Notes: generated by a model not told the origin, from the letters alone. 48,101 bases of DNA from Priapulus caudatus (GCF_000485595.1 NW_014577099.1:266117-314217), one strand, 5' to 3'. Positions 11,346 through 22,463 are shown, numbered from the stretch's first letter. Translations and numbers: made by a program.

Positions 11346-12596
11346 TTTTATATAAAGTAGGTCTTTCAGCATAGACATAATGCAATAGGCTAATCACTCA
11401 CTCACTGCACCGAGTAGACCAAGTATGAGTCTGCATTTCCTAATAACGCCCACGGCCTGAACATGCAATTTTATAGCACGACTATATCCGGCTAGATTCG
11501 CAGACCCGCCTTAATTCTATATTTAGTCACTAAGGACCACATTCCAAGAAAGCAATGTCAATATGTAGTACAGTTACTGCGAGCAAGCTAGAGGTTTAAA
11601 AGAAATTACATGTGGTACTAGCTATGGCATGTTTGGAAATTTGAGCCAACATTAATTTTTTGTATAGCAAGTTTGAAACAATCTTTCGACCTACGACCGT
11701 TTCTTGGAGATAAGCCAATTAATGTAACATTCCACAATAAAAAGCTCCCATAAATATTAGTATACACACACTACCATTTCTTGACTGCGACTTAAAAATG
11801 TTCTAAAATGCCACAATTAACATGCTAAGCCTTGTGTGTTAGTTTGCAAAATGTAAACAAATGGCCATGTCCATTCTTTCAAAATTTACTTGAGCGTGTG
11901 CAGACAGTTGAGCAACAGCATCACCGGGGTTAATTAAGTTAGTACACGCTCACTAATCTGTGATTATATTTTGTGCAACTATGAAACAAACCTCATAGTA
12001 ATGAATTTTGTTGTATTTTGGAAAAATGAGAAGTTTTGGCTTATTTACGGTACTATATTGCATGCCAGGCTGCATAACAACACAGATATATACACAGAGA
12101 AGTCGAGTCACTCTGGTGTCGCTGAGTCAATATTACTCAGCACCAAAGTGTGGCATGCTCTCAGATGTAATCATTGAAAGGTAAGGTTTGAACAAGGCAG
12201 CATTTGTGTTGAGTCTATCTGATCACAATATTTTTAGTACAAAATGCTTGAATAAAACACTTTGGTTAGTTCAATTGATGGATATAGGGGGAATGCAGAG
12301 AATAATAAATTGGTATCTAGACAGTTTAGGTTCTCTGTCATGAACACAACCTGCCTATTTACTTATGCCACTTCAGTCTTGTCGACCTCCAGCAAACAAA
12401 GAATGTGTATTGCTGAATCCCACGCTCCTAGCCGGGGGAAATTGGCAAAGTTGGCCCGAAAGAAATTCAACAATGTAAACGTGCTTCATGAACTGAAGGA
12501 AACAATTTTCACTGTTTATCATGTCAGTTTAAAAATTTATCAATAGATCAATTTTTTAATTAAAGGTTGACAGTGTTGACCACAAACAATGACACG
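11346..12596. other. Intergenic upstream of SDR16C gene A
   Basis: No gene recognised. On the minus strand a TATATAAAA-like run sits directly before the candidate first ATG at 11345, too close to be that transcript's usual TATA box. ORFs at 11971-12177 and 12262-12546 have no recognisable domain. Confidence 0.4.
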
Positions 12597-12687
12597 ACCA
12601 CCACCACCACCACCAACAACATCAACAACAAACCCAGCAATTACAAAATCTGCAAAACAACAACACCAGCAACAACAACAACATCAG
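12597..12687 (+). repeat. ACC/AAC microsatellite
   Basis: A run of CCA units passes into AAC/ACA units (ACCACCACC, then CAACAACAA) for about 90 bp, with few interruptions at its start. Confidence 0.85.
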
Positions 12688-12917
12688 TAACACTATTCTA
12701 CTCCACCATTTAAATCCCTCCTACATTGCACACGACTCTACCCCTAGGCCATTCCGAGTTTACTCTGACCTAGCTCTACGGGTGTAGCACATTCGTCTTT
12801 TATTCAAATTATTGTTCCACGGACTACAGAGTCGCGGGTCACGCTCTTGGAACGTCTCAATAAAAAAAATAATGGTAAATAAACACGAAATGTATTTAGT
12901 AATTTACTACCAAAGTC

Positions 12918-13055
12918 TTAAAGGAATAATAGGTCCATTGATTATGCAATGTTGACGAATGCTAGAGTAACTGGCACCTTGTCTAGTTAAAGGAATAATA
13001 TGGCCATTGATTATGCAATGTTGACGAATGCTAGAGTAACTGGCACCTTGTCTAG
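12918..13055 (+). repeat. 69-bp tandem duplication of the MITE terminus
   Basis: Bases 12918-12986 and 12987-13055 are direct repeats of 69 bp differing at two positions, each starting with TTAAAGGAATAATA. The TTAA target plus the terminal inverted repeat is therefore doubled on the left end only. Confidence 0.9.
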
Positions 13056-13701
13056 TTAATAAGTACATTACCTTATAGCCAAACGCGTATTAGTTTGTCC
13101 AATATCACTGCTGGTTACATTACAAACAAGACTTGAAATCGGTTGCTGATATGTATCAACGTATCATTTACGTGCCGTAAATGTCATCCAGGAGTCAAGC
13201 GATGACCGTAAAAACTTGTGCGGCCCGTATGTTTTTGCGACGCCAGATGAAACGGAGCCGGGGGTCAGCGGCTGTTAACCACGGCCACGGACCTAAACAT
13301 GGAAATAAGAGTAAAACACACGTACTAATCACGGGACGCCACGTGGACAGCCCTTGACAAAAAAGTTCTTATCACGGGTCCATGTTACGAAATCGACTAT
13401 GATAGCATTGCGTTATGGCCGAGCAGCGTGCGAAAATTGTCCGGTGCCAACTATAAATCTGTATCACCACTGCCGCTATCGCTGGCAGCGGTTTGAAACT
13501 GCTAAACATACTGATTTTTTGGACTGCGGATTTCAATTACGACATTTCTTCAGCGTAACCGCAGTGTATATTGCGACAAAACTATATTACGTCGTTTGTG
13601 CTATAAGTAATGTGTATCCTATATTTAACTACACAAGGTGCCAGTTATTTCTAGCATTCGTCAACATTGCTTAAATCTCAATCTGATACCTATTCATTCC
13701 T
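12922..13701. mobile_element. TTAA-flanked MITE, copy 1, inserted in family A arm
   Basis: Starts AGGAATAATAGG, ends with its diverged complement ATTCATTCCT, and is flanked by TTAA at 12918-12921 and 13702-13705. The opposite family A arm near 16131-16155 carries the same flanking sequence with a single TTAA, so the target and its duplication are visible directly. TTAA duplication is typical of piggyBac-type transposition, though the ends lack the usual CCC start. Its interior matches copy 2 (28273-29499) in inverted orientation. Confidence 0.85.
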
Positions 13702-13865
13702 TTAATGTTTCTCTACTCTATTTCGCATTCATCACCTGTACAATCGCCGGTCAAATCTGCTCATGCTGCCACACACAAGTACCATCCGCACGCGTAGCCT
13801 CTAGTCACTATAGCCCGTCGTAACAGTCTTGCCGCAGGGCTATAGAACATTTTATATTGCTCGTT

Positions 13866-15069
13866 ACAATATGTTTCATCAACGTGTCAACTACTCCTGG
13901 CGGGACAACGCCCGCAATTTGGTATTGTCGAGACACAAACACAATACGCTCACAAGAGTCTCGGTTCGGTGACGTCACCATGTTGCTTAACGAGTGTTTT
14001 AGTAGCGACTAATTCGAGATTGTATATGCGACGATAACATGTTTTCCGACGGATAAATTATATGTGTCTTGTTGATCGCATCAGTGTTGAGTGTATTGGC
14101 CTAGTTGCCACATATTATTATGTTGCTTGTAATCCTCAGTAGCGTTAAGGCACAATAAGTAATATCATTTCGCGATATGTGCTCATCTCGCCACGGACAT
14201 ACCCAACATGACGTCACACAACGATAACATCAGGGTAACATCTCAGTACTGGAATGTTCATTGGTCATGGCAAGGCACTTTGCAGGACTACAACCGGATC
14301 TCGTAGAATTGTCAGGCTGGAACTAAGAGGAGCGGAGCATTTCACCGTGCATGAACAAATGCATACGCATGATTTCACCATATAAAATCTGTTCATATGA
14401 CACCGCTACACACTCTCGTTCCTAGTTCTGTGGCCCTAGTCACGTATGACGTAATGTTTACTCGCGAGTTTATGATGGCTAACCAAATGCATGATACAAT
14501 AATATTTGGGTTTGTAGTTCGAACATAGTAATGACGTGGTCTCGATATCTCTATAACTGCCACGAATATAGTACACATATGAGTGTCTAACCTGCACTCG
14601 TGAATATCATCTCCAAGAAGTTTATGCGCATGATTTCGCCCATTAGTCAACCTCGGCAGACACAGTATTATAATATGAGAGACTCAAAAAGAAAATAAAC
14701 AATACAGAGTCGCCATTTTGGCTATATACGCCATTTTGTGAGTAATTAAGCTCGTAATATTGTTTATTTAAACTTACCACAAGGTGCGCCAGTTACTGTA
14801 GGCATTCCCCTGTTAAATTGCATAATCTGATGGCTCCGAATTACTGCCATTTAAGGTATAGGGTAGGAAATGACAGAATGTGTGCCCACAAATCTAAATG
14901 GGCTCGACCTAGCGCTTGTGATAGTCGGTGTCGTTTCTGTTATTAGCATATATCATCGGGTGAGCGATAAAAGCCATCCACGATAGTATGTACACTCGAT
15001 AATTTAGTGACGTGTTGTATCAAGAAAAACACATTTTATTCATTATGTATCAAAAGAGTGTTACATAAT
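13866..15069. other. Interior of family A region, nothing coding recognised
   Basis: No gene. It includes a CRE-like TGACGTCA near 13971. The short stretch around it (CGGTTCGGTGACGTCA) is also found inverted inside the TTAA element near 29275-29290. The remaining sequence is unexplained. Confidence 0.4.
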
Positions 15070-15094
15070 NNNNNNNNNNNNNNNNNNNNNNNNN
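15070..15094. other. Assembly gap (25 N)
   Basis: A run of N bases. It lies within the nested inverted-repeat region, where sequencing and assembly often fail. Confidence 1.
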
Positions 15095-15297
15095 TATCAC
15101 TATAATTGTAATTCGTAGTGTAAATGTGTTATTTTCAACTTAATATTAAAGTTACGAGAGGGCTCTCGTAATGTTAAGAGGATATTTGCGAGGATTTTTC
15201 GTTCTCGTAACATTACGATGTTTCTGTCAACAGTTAACGAGTGGAAGTTAATGTTAAGACTAATGTTAAGAGTAAGACTAATTTTGTTTCTGACAAT

Positions 15298-15791
15298 GGG
15301 CCCCTGTTCCCCAAAGCTTCCACAAAAAATTGTTCACAAAACGCCAAATGATCGGGCCTTATTTATCACTTATTTATCTACATGGACATCTCACCTATCT
15401 TTTGGAACAATTTCCACAACTTTACACCATGTATTTATGCATTTATTCCTCAAAGTGCTAGCACTACTTGCATTTCGTTTTGGATTGCTGTTGTGTACAC
15501 TGTACACGAGTGACGTCACCCGAAATGTAATAGGCTGCATTATAGCTGCCCATGTGTTTTGTCTACATTTCGGGTGACGTCACGCATGTACACAACAGCA
15601 ATTCAAAACGAAACGCAAGTAGTGCTAGCACTTTGAGGAATAAATGCATAAATACATGGTGTAAAATTCAGTTGTGGAAAGTGTTCAAAAAGATAGGTGA
15701 GATGTCCATGTAGATAGATAAGTGTTAAAAAGCCCGATCATTTTGCGTTTTGTGAGCGATTTTTCGTGGAAGCTTTGGGGAACAGGTGCAG
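15298..15791. mobile_element. Long hairpin element (~490 bp) with CRE-like sites in both arms
   Basis: Arms of about 230 bp pair from GCCCCTGTTCCCCAAAGC at the left to its complement at the right, with a short loop near 15530-15562. Both arms carry the palindromic TGACGTCA next to CCCGAAATGTA. It has the form of a foldback MITE. No clear target duplication was identified. The ORF at 15218-15577 runs through the left arm and loop and is not taken as a gene. Confidence 0.75.
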
Positions 15792-15865
15792 TTGCGAAAC
15801 CTAACATAAAATGTTCTATAGCCCTGCGGCAACTGTATGCGAGCTATAGTACTAGAGCTAACCGC

Positions 15866-15962
15866 ACGCTAGCTGCTGCACGCTGACACATAAATATATA
15901 GAATATATTAATGACATATGTATATATTTATGTGTCAGTGTGCAGCAGCTAGCATGCGGGGC
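15866..15962. mobile_element. Short foldback (~97 bp) with TA-rich loop
   Basis: Left arm CGCTAGCTGCTGCACGCTGA and its near complement (TCAGTGTGCAGCAGCTAGC) flank a TATATA-rich loop. It interrupts the right arm of the family A element. A one-arm relative (TTTATGTGTCAGTGTGCAGC) occurs near 34630-34650. Confidence 0.75.
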
Positions 15963-15963
15963 T

Positions 15964-16046
15964 CAAGGATAGAGAGCATGGTTGTGAGAGCAAAGCCGAT
16001 GAGTTACGCTACATAGTTCTCAATGGAACCATGCTCTCTATCCTTG
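15964..16046. repeat. 20-bp perfect inverted repeat
   Basis: CAAGGATAGAGAGCATGGTT at 15964-15983 is exactly complemented at 16027-16046 across a 43-nt loop. It directly abuts the preceding foldback. Confidence 0.85.
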
Positions 16047-16210
16047 TACCGCGTGCGGTGTACTTGTGTGTTGCAGATGAGCATTTGACCAGCATTTCCA
16101 GGTGATTATATATGCGAAATAGAGTAGAGAAACATTAAGACTTTGGTAGTAAATACATTTCGTGTTTATTTACCTTTTAATTATTTATTGAGACGTTCCA
16201 AGTGCCTGTG

Positions 16211-18110
16211 CTCTACACATTCTTATCCGGATCGCGACAGGGGTGGCGCACTGTAGAGGGAGCAATGATGAATGAATGAGAATGACCAATGCCAATGGGA
16301 ATGGCAGTGCCTACACGGCTACAGGCTACACTAACAACTTTTAGCAGATATGATGTGTGTTTTGGTCAGAGGAAACTCGGACTGCCTCAATACCTGCTTG
16401 ACCGAATGGCCAAATTGCCCAAGTAGGTGCATATAAACATTTAACATAACTGTTACTTCTTGCCTGAAATGACGGAACAGGAACACTTTTACAAACCTCA
16501 CATGTAGCGTACCTGGCGCCCTCGGGCGGTACACAGTTTTTGTTTTGTTGCGGTTGTAGTTTACTTGTTGTATTATTTGCTTTTGTTTTGTTGTTATTTA
16601 CATTTTTGTTTTATCATGTTTGCATTTTATCACGATGTTTTAACTTCTATTTTTAATAATTTAAAGTTCATATATAACATACAGTTAAATTCCTCACATG
16701 CTCACTACAAGTACAACGTAAACGACGGGACTTCAAGAAACGGTCATACTAGTGTTGAGTAGAGTAGTAGAGTGTAGAGTGTAGAGTAGTATAGTAGTAG
16801 AGTAGTAGTCATCTACTGTTCGATTCTTATGTCAGCTGGGATCCCTGATTGAAGAGATGAGCATCTCGAAAGGCAGTCGTTACAATATGAATTTTAAAGC
16901 GCCATTAACCTATATACTTTACTGAGACTTTTGTGTATATATACCTATCAGTGATAAGTTATATAGTATACGTATATATATATACCTAATATATATATAT
17001 AGTCATCAGTTGTGCCACACATAACAGGTTGCCTTGATAACATTTTCGCCAACGGCATGCATGCTATACAAGTAAACGGACGGATAACGGTCGGCTGCCG
17101 AAAATCAGTATCGCCCCACTACGAGCGCCACCCTCGCTTTGCCAGCAACGCGCACAAAAAATGCCAAGATGAAATGACATGCACTAAAGAATATAATTTG
17201 TACTTTTTTCTCACTTCCTTGCATAAGGCTTAGTTATTTAGAACGGTGTGAATCTTAGTTATCGTGGCCGCACAATTCACAAGCGTGACGATATGCGCAT
17301 CACAATAAGCCGCATGACGAGGTAATTTGTATAACCCGTTACGGCTCAGGCAGCGTGGGAGCGTACAAATCGCTGACCATATATATAACAATATATATAA
17401 TAGTATATACCTACGTATATATATATATGTACAATATATACAATAGTACAGATATGATAGTACAGCAAAGACAGCTAGCTTCTTATCTCCCCGAAGCGTT
17501 GTGGATGCAGTACGTAGGGCACTATATGCTCTACGTGCGGCGTTGCTGTTATTGCCGATATTTACTCGTGTTGCTTTCTATAATGCGAGTGTGCACTGGC
17601 TAACTGTTGACGCTGCGTTTGCAATGCTGACTGAGCGAATGGGACAGCGGCAATTGGCAAACTATCACCAACACCTGCATGGTCAGAAAACGGTATTGTA
17701 CGGGTGGACACACTGCATGCACGCGGCATTGCGATTAATCATGACTATATATAATAGGAACAGCATGCGTTCAATATTCAGCAGCGTCTGATTACGTTAG
17801 CGTGCCCGCGTAAGGCTGTTCCACTGCCAAGCTTCACCATGTGCCGGTGGCACATGCACAGGTAGGACTTCTTCAGTAGGCTTCTCTGAGAGGGATACTC
17901 CGCCAAGATGCAGATGCCGCGTGCATAGCCATATATGTTAAAAAGATGCTACAGGAAGTATCACTGTAATACACTGTCATAGATTTTAATTGGCTTGATG
18001 TTACATATAAGGCGCGTTATAGGCGAAATTTTTATACTAAAAAGGCGTTCTTCTTGCCACTTAATGGTTTACACACAAGCGCGCCGTACATATACACATG
18101 CTCGCGCGGT
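16211..18110. other. Gene-free stretch with microsatellites
   Basis: Contains an AATG-rich patch (about 16265-16310), a GTAGA/GTAGT run (about 16755-16812) and TATA-rich runs (about 16970-17002 and 17378-17450). ORFs at 17012-17233 and 17501-17791 have no recognisable domain and are likely chance. Confidence 0.5.
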
Positions 18111-18115
18111 TGCGA

Positions 18116-18416
18116 ACTTGCGCGGGCCAGACACGCACACACACTACGCACACACACACACCAACACGCAAAACGCACGGGCCGGTGGGAGCCACGCATG
18201 AGACACCACGCACGCGCGCGCGCTAGCGCGTGCATACATAACGCAAATACGCACGCAACAGGCACGCCGCGCGCCGTGATAACACACGCACCACGCGCAC
18301 AGACGCCACGACACGCGCCGCACACACACAGCACACACAGCACACACACACACGCCCGGAACACACCACACCAACTCCGGAGCTTCACACACACACACAC
18401 ACACACACACAGACCC
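18116..18416 (+). repeat. CA/CG alternating purine-pyrimidine tract (~300 bp)
   Basis: Mostly CACACA, CACGCACG and CGCGCGCG runs, ending in a pure CA dinucleotide run (about 18387-18410). Such alternation can adopt Z-DNA. Open frames on both strands (C/V-rich or H/T-rich) are composition artefacts. Confidence 0.85.
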
Positions 18417-18739
18417 ACGAACCAACATGCTCCGTGATACATCGATAGCGATTGTGATCGCGAAAATACGAACTTTTCCCGCATCTATATATTTTAATTA
18501 ATGGATTTAGATATCGGGCAGAAAAATACTAGACCACTACGGGTCTATAATTGAGCACATCTCATCACGATGGCCCTCAGATAGCGAGTCAATAAATAGC
18601 GAGCTGTTGCACCAGGCCCGGATCCAAAGTTCAGCAAACATCAGTGTCTAACTGATATGTCTAACATAAGTGACCTTGACAGATGTCATATATGAGGATT
18701 ACCACACCGCGCGTGATCGATGAATGATCGTAAAACCGG

Positions 18740-19215
18740 GCGAACACGTGGCGATTTTTATCGACAGTAGGGTCCTACTGTCGATAAAAATCGACCTCTG
18801 CAACCCGCAGCCGGCTGAAAGGTGCGATAGGATATGTTTACTAGGCACTTCTAATTTTAACATATATTTTGGCCGCGTCCTTCCACGCCCGGGGGATAGC
18901 AACGCCCCTAGTTCAAACCCCTCCACGGGCGCGGCCATATTTGATCACGTGCTTCAAATCATGCATTTGATTGGTTAATCCAAAAACTGTTGACTGAATC
19001 CGGCGCCTATGCCTGGTCAGCGCACACGTAGCGATTGTTCAGCGACTTGGCAACAAATATCAAACGTGTTTGATATTCCAGCGACGAGTTTCTGGCGTCA
19101 AAATCGCCGACGCCGTGCAGCGCACACGTGGCGATTTCTCGGCGATTTTGTTGCTGGCAACAAAATCGGCAGTAGGCCTAGGCCTACTGTCGATAAAAAT
19201 CGCCACGTGTGCGCC
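18740..19215. mobile_element. Foldback element with ACACGTGGCGATTTTTATCG ends
   Basis: The left end carries ACACGTGGCGATTTTTATCG and the right end (19185-19213) carries its complement. A 20-bp perfect hairpin sits at 18752-18771/18774-18793 with a 2-nt loop. Inside, variants of GGCGATTTTGTTGC and GCAACAAAATCG recur in both orientations. No ORF of note and no clear target duplication. Confidence 0.65.
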
Positions 19216-19929
19216 GGCAGCACCTAATAACAGCACCTAATGAGACCAATTAATTCCCAGCTAGCAGGTATATAGAGCGTGGGACAATATGTCACTCGCT
19301 TATACTATACGTAGATGGTAATTACAACAGCTAGTATATAAACGTCTCTGAAGATCAGATCGTATAATTAATACTAAAAATTTATCTTATAATCTATGCT
19401 AGCACCTTATACGGTCAACTAATTAGGCTGCTCCCTATCTCATGTACGCTCTCTCCCTCTTGTACGAGAACACTAATTAAACAAACAAAACACATCTATC
19501 GTTCTAGTGTCTCTGACAAGAAAATTTCTTGATTTTATTTACTTTCTAAGATAATTACCTTTGCTCGTTTTCACTCACCGCTGCGCACAAAATACGCAAG
19601 CAACAAAGCGCTGTGTGACGTTAGCAATCTGTATAAATCTTGAGTGGGCACCAATTCCCAGTGTCCCAGATTAAACTATGAAATTTGTCTAGTTCCCAGC
19701 TAAATGAAATCGCAATTCACAGCTTTCCAGCGTCCGGTTGACATCTATTCTCGAATCTCGAAGAAAATAACCCAGATAATTAAAATGGTTTAATCCAGTG
19801 CCCCGAAGATAAGCGGCCCCTTCAATCTTAGATATGGTGCGTTCTTATATACTTTATAGCTAGAGTGCACAATACGGTTCAAGTTCTAGCTCGCCATCAC
19901 CACCCTGCTCTCTTCGTCAATTCGTCATT
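19216..19929 (+). promoter_or_regulatory. Upstream region of SDR16C gene B
   Basis: AT-rich with no other gene seen. A TATA-like CTTATATACTTTATAG lies near 19843-19858, about 75 nt before the ATG, and could place the transcription start near 19880. Support is sequence context only. Confidence 0.4.
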
Positions 19930-21534
19930 ATGAAGAACGCAAGTGAAATTTTTAGTATAGTAACCGAGCAGCTTCGAGTCGTGTTGCCTCTCTTAATTGA
20001 ATTAACAATATTTTCTATGCGAATATGGCTTGCTATCGCAAAATCGATAATCAAGTTTTTACTACCGCTACCTTACAAGGCGAAACGTGTACAAGGAGAG
20101 ATAGTGCTCATCACGGGTGCTGGGAGCGGTCTCGGACGTTTGCTGGCTACCAAATTTGCAAAACTAGGCAATACGATCATTCTCTGGGACGTCAACACTA
20201 GTGGCAACGAGGAAACTGCTGCTCTTGTGAGAAAGGAAGGTGTGAAGGCGCATGCATACACGGTGGATCTGGGCAGTCGCGAGGCGATATACGCAGCAGC
20301 AGCCGAGGTGAAGAGGGATGTCGGTCATGTCACCATCCTTGTCAACAACGCCGGTATTGTCACCGGGAAAAAGCTGCTAGATGCATCCGATGAACTGGTG
20401 AAAAAGACGTTCGACGTAAACACCGTTGCTCATTTCTGGGTAAGAACGCGTATTGCTCTCTCTCTCTGTCCAACAATCTGTTGGGATGCGAAATTGTGTG
20501 GTGTGCAGAGGAGTGGTGCGTTTTTTACCAGCTTACGTTTGGTAAATAGCGTCAGAAGAACCACCAATGGGCGTGCATATTAGTAGCACTTTAGATGATT
20601 TTACGAAGCAAAGCCATAGAACTATTGTTTAAAAGGCGATATAACCTCATATATATATCAACACACTTGCTTAACCTCTTTTTCTACAATTTATATAGAC
20701 AGTAAAGACATTTCTGCCGCACATGCTGGAGCAAAACCACGGGCATGTCGTTACTATTGCTAGTTCAGCAGGCCTTGTTGGAGTAAACGGGTTGGTGGAT
20801 TACTGTGCCAGCAAGTTTGCCGCTGTTGGACTTGATCAATCACTTCGGTAAATTCGCACACCATTTTGGTTGCCTCGAGTCTGGGTATTATTTCTAAAGG
20901 GTATATAATTGAGTAAGAATACGTCACATTTTTGTACACGTACATTGCTAACATGAAGTAACATCTGCTGCTATTTTCACTTTATAGGTTTGAACTTCAT
21001 GCTTCGGGAAAGGATGGTGTCCACACGACATGTGTCTGTCCCTATTTCATAAACACTGGAATGTTTGGTGGTGTGCAAGTCAAGTAAGATCAAGAGTTTC
21101 ATTAAATTATTGTTAGATAGACTTGCTAATTATAGCTAGTAACAGCAACGTCCGAACCACGACGTGCACACAAGGCTACAACCTTTATAAGACATATATG
21201 ACGTGAACACTTTCCATAATGATTATATAGTTCATATATATGGAATTAGCTCAATACAACGCAGTAGGCCCTACGTACAGTTCAATACAGCTCAATGCGG
21301 TTTAGTACAACTCAATATGGGTTAATACAGCTCGATACGGCTGAATACAGCTCAACGAATCAAAACAGCTTAATTTAATACGTTTCAATATAGGGTCAAT
21401 ACAGCTCAATGCGGTTCAATGCAGCTCAATACATTTCACCAAGAGGTTATTAAGAATATTTAAGAGTATTAAGAATTAAGCATTCTTAATATAAGCATAT
21501 ATATAATACAATGCAGCCAGTAAATTCTCGATAT

Positions 21535-21573
<39 letters not shown>

Positions 21574-22292
21574 CACAACTCTGTTTTTATAATATCTATG
21601 GTCTATTGTAGTATCTCAAAATATGCATATGAAGTTTTATATACAGTATTTTACCTACTGTGTGCCGACCTTGTTGCGTGTAAAACATGCTATAGTGAAG
21701 AATTATGTAAATTCGTAATCTGTAATTTTATACATTGTAGTACGGTGAGCTTGCATTTCAGCGGCAATTCGCTGATATCTACAGGAGTCTATCAATATTG
21801 ATAGACGATCCTGATATCTACAAGTAACCGCCGCGGTGGAAACGACATGACACAGTATAACAATATGTTGCATGTCCATCTCTACATTACAGGTTCCCAA
21901 ATTTCTGCCCTGTCCTAGAACCAGACTATGCAGCTGACAAAATCATGGAAGCTATCCTTACAAACCAGCAAATGCTTATAATGCCCAGGGTTATGTACGG
22001 GCTTGTTGCTGCACTAGCGTAAGTTTTACCGATGACTATAACAGATTAGTTAACGTGTTAGCATGTAAATATAAACTTGTGATAAACAAACAACGAAAGA
22101 GGGGAATTCTATTGATAACCAATGTTGTTAATGTAATATATTATATATTAATACAATATGTACAAAAATGTCTGTTGCTTATATACTTGTAGACTTCTAC
22201 CCACCGAAGGACACTTTCACGTAGCCGATTTCCTTGGAACAAACCGCTGCATGAACAGCTTTAAGGGTCATCAGGATACCAGGGCAATGTAA
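19930..22292 (+). CDS. SDR16C-family short-chain dehydrogenase/reductase, gene B
   Basis: Paralog of gene A, oriented head-to-head with it. Coding exons are 19930-20439, 20699-20847, 20988-21083, 21893-22018 and 22193-22292, all GT-AG with matching phases, giving 326 aa, typical of RDH10/SDR16C5-like enzymes. An N-terminal hydrophobic segment (about residues 17-45) should anchor it in a membrane. TGAGSGLGR cofactor motif 62-70, NNAG 139-142, N164, SS 192-193 and the catalytic Y205-xxx-K209 are all intact. The last two exons (126 and 100 nt) match gene A exactly in length and phase. Gene B splits the exon that is continuous in gene A (intron after residue 220), while gene A splits the region that is continuous in gene B's exon 1. 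Likely reaction: retinoid or steroid alcohol/ketone interconversion; the substrate is unknown. Confidence 0.92.
21248..21437 (+). repeat. Degenerate ~10-bp minisatellite in SDR16C gene B intron
   Basis: About fifteen to twenty imperfect units related to CAGCTCAATA (variants CGGTTCAATG, CAACTCAATA, CAGCTTAATT). It lies in the intron between exons ending 21083 and starting 21893. Confidence 0.8.
21538..21571 (+). repeat. TA dinucleotide microsatellite
   Basis: Uninterrupted TA run of about 16-17 units in the same intron as the minisatellite. Confidence 0.9.
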
Positions 22293-22313
22293 TAAGGCAG
22301 TATCGACGTAAGC

Positions 22314-22463
22314 ATGGCATCAAAGAGAACGCGGCACTCCTTCTGTTATAAAGAACATACACTGCAGTGGCACATAGACGGCAATCAAATAGCAGCACTG
22401 TTAGCAGAGGCTCAGAAGATTACAGGACAACCGTTATTCTCCCGTAAGAAAAGAAAGTTTTAG
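22314..22463 (+). CDS. Candidate small ORF (49 aa) in the 3' UTR of SDR16C gene B
   Basis: Begins 22 nt after the SDR stop with a good start context (A at -3, G at +4) and ends TAG. The product is basic, with an N-terminal SKRTR and a C-terminal RKKRKF resembling a nuclear localisation signal. No family recognised. It could be chance: ORFs of this length are common. Reported because of its start context and composition. Confidence 0.2.
   Translation: MASKRTRHSFCYKEHTLQWHIDGNQIAALLAEAQKITGQPLFSRKKRKF

Larger units (their letters stand above)
12838..16210. mobile_element. Large nested foldback element (family A, two-arm copy)
   Basis: The outer arms are inverted copies. The left arm is 12838-12921 plus 13706-about 13860; the right arm is 16210 back to about 15800. 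Shared segments (given as left-arm sequence) include CTTGGAACGTCTCAATAA, ACTACCAAAGTCTTAA, TTTCTCTACTCTATTTCGC and GGGCTATAGAACATTTTAT. The left arm is split by a TTAA-flanked element (12922-13701); the right arm is split by smaller hairpins (15866-15962 and 15964-16046). The centre holds another long hairpin (15298-15791) and an N gap. No transposase is recognised. Single-arm relatives lie at 37371-37748, 38358-38491 and 43994-44021. No clear outer target duplication was found, so the limits are approximate. Confidence 0.7.

Noticed and set aside
12918-13055. Possible CRISPR-like array from the direct repeat
   Set aside because: Only two adjacent 69-bp units with no spacer, in a eukaryotic mobile element.
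15218-15577. 119-codon plus-strand frame with hydrophobic segments
   Set aside because: It lies across the arm and loop of a foldback element and has no recognisable domain.
17501-17791. 96-codon frame rich in A, L and H
   Set aside because: No recognisable domain, no splice or promoter context; sits in a repeat-rich gene-free stretch.
18032-18484. Cysteine/valine-rich and histidine/threonine-rich frames on both strands
   Set aside because: They are translations of a CA/CG low-complexity tract, open in several frames at once.
18875-18935. B-box-like AGTTCAAACCCC suggesting a tRNA or SINE
   Set aside because: No matching A box at the right distance and no cloverleaf; it lies within a GC-rich inverted repeat inside a foldback.
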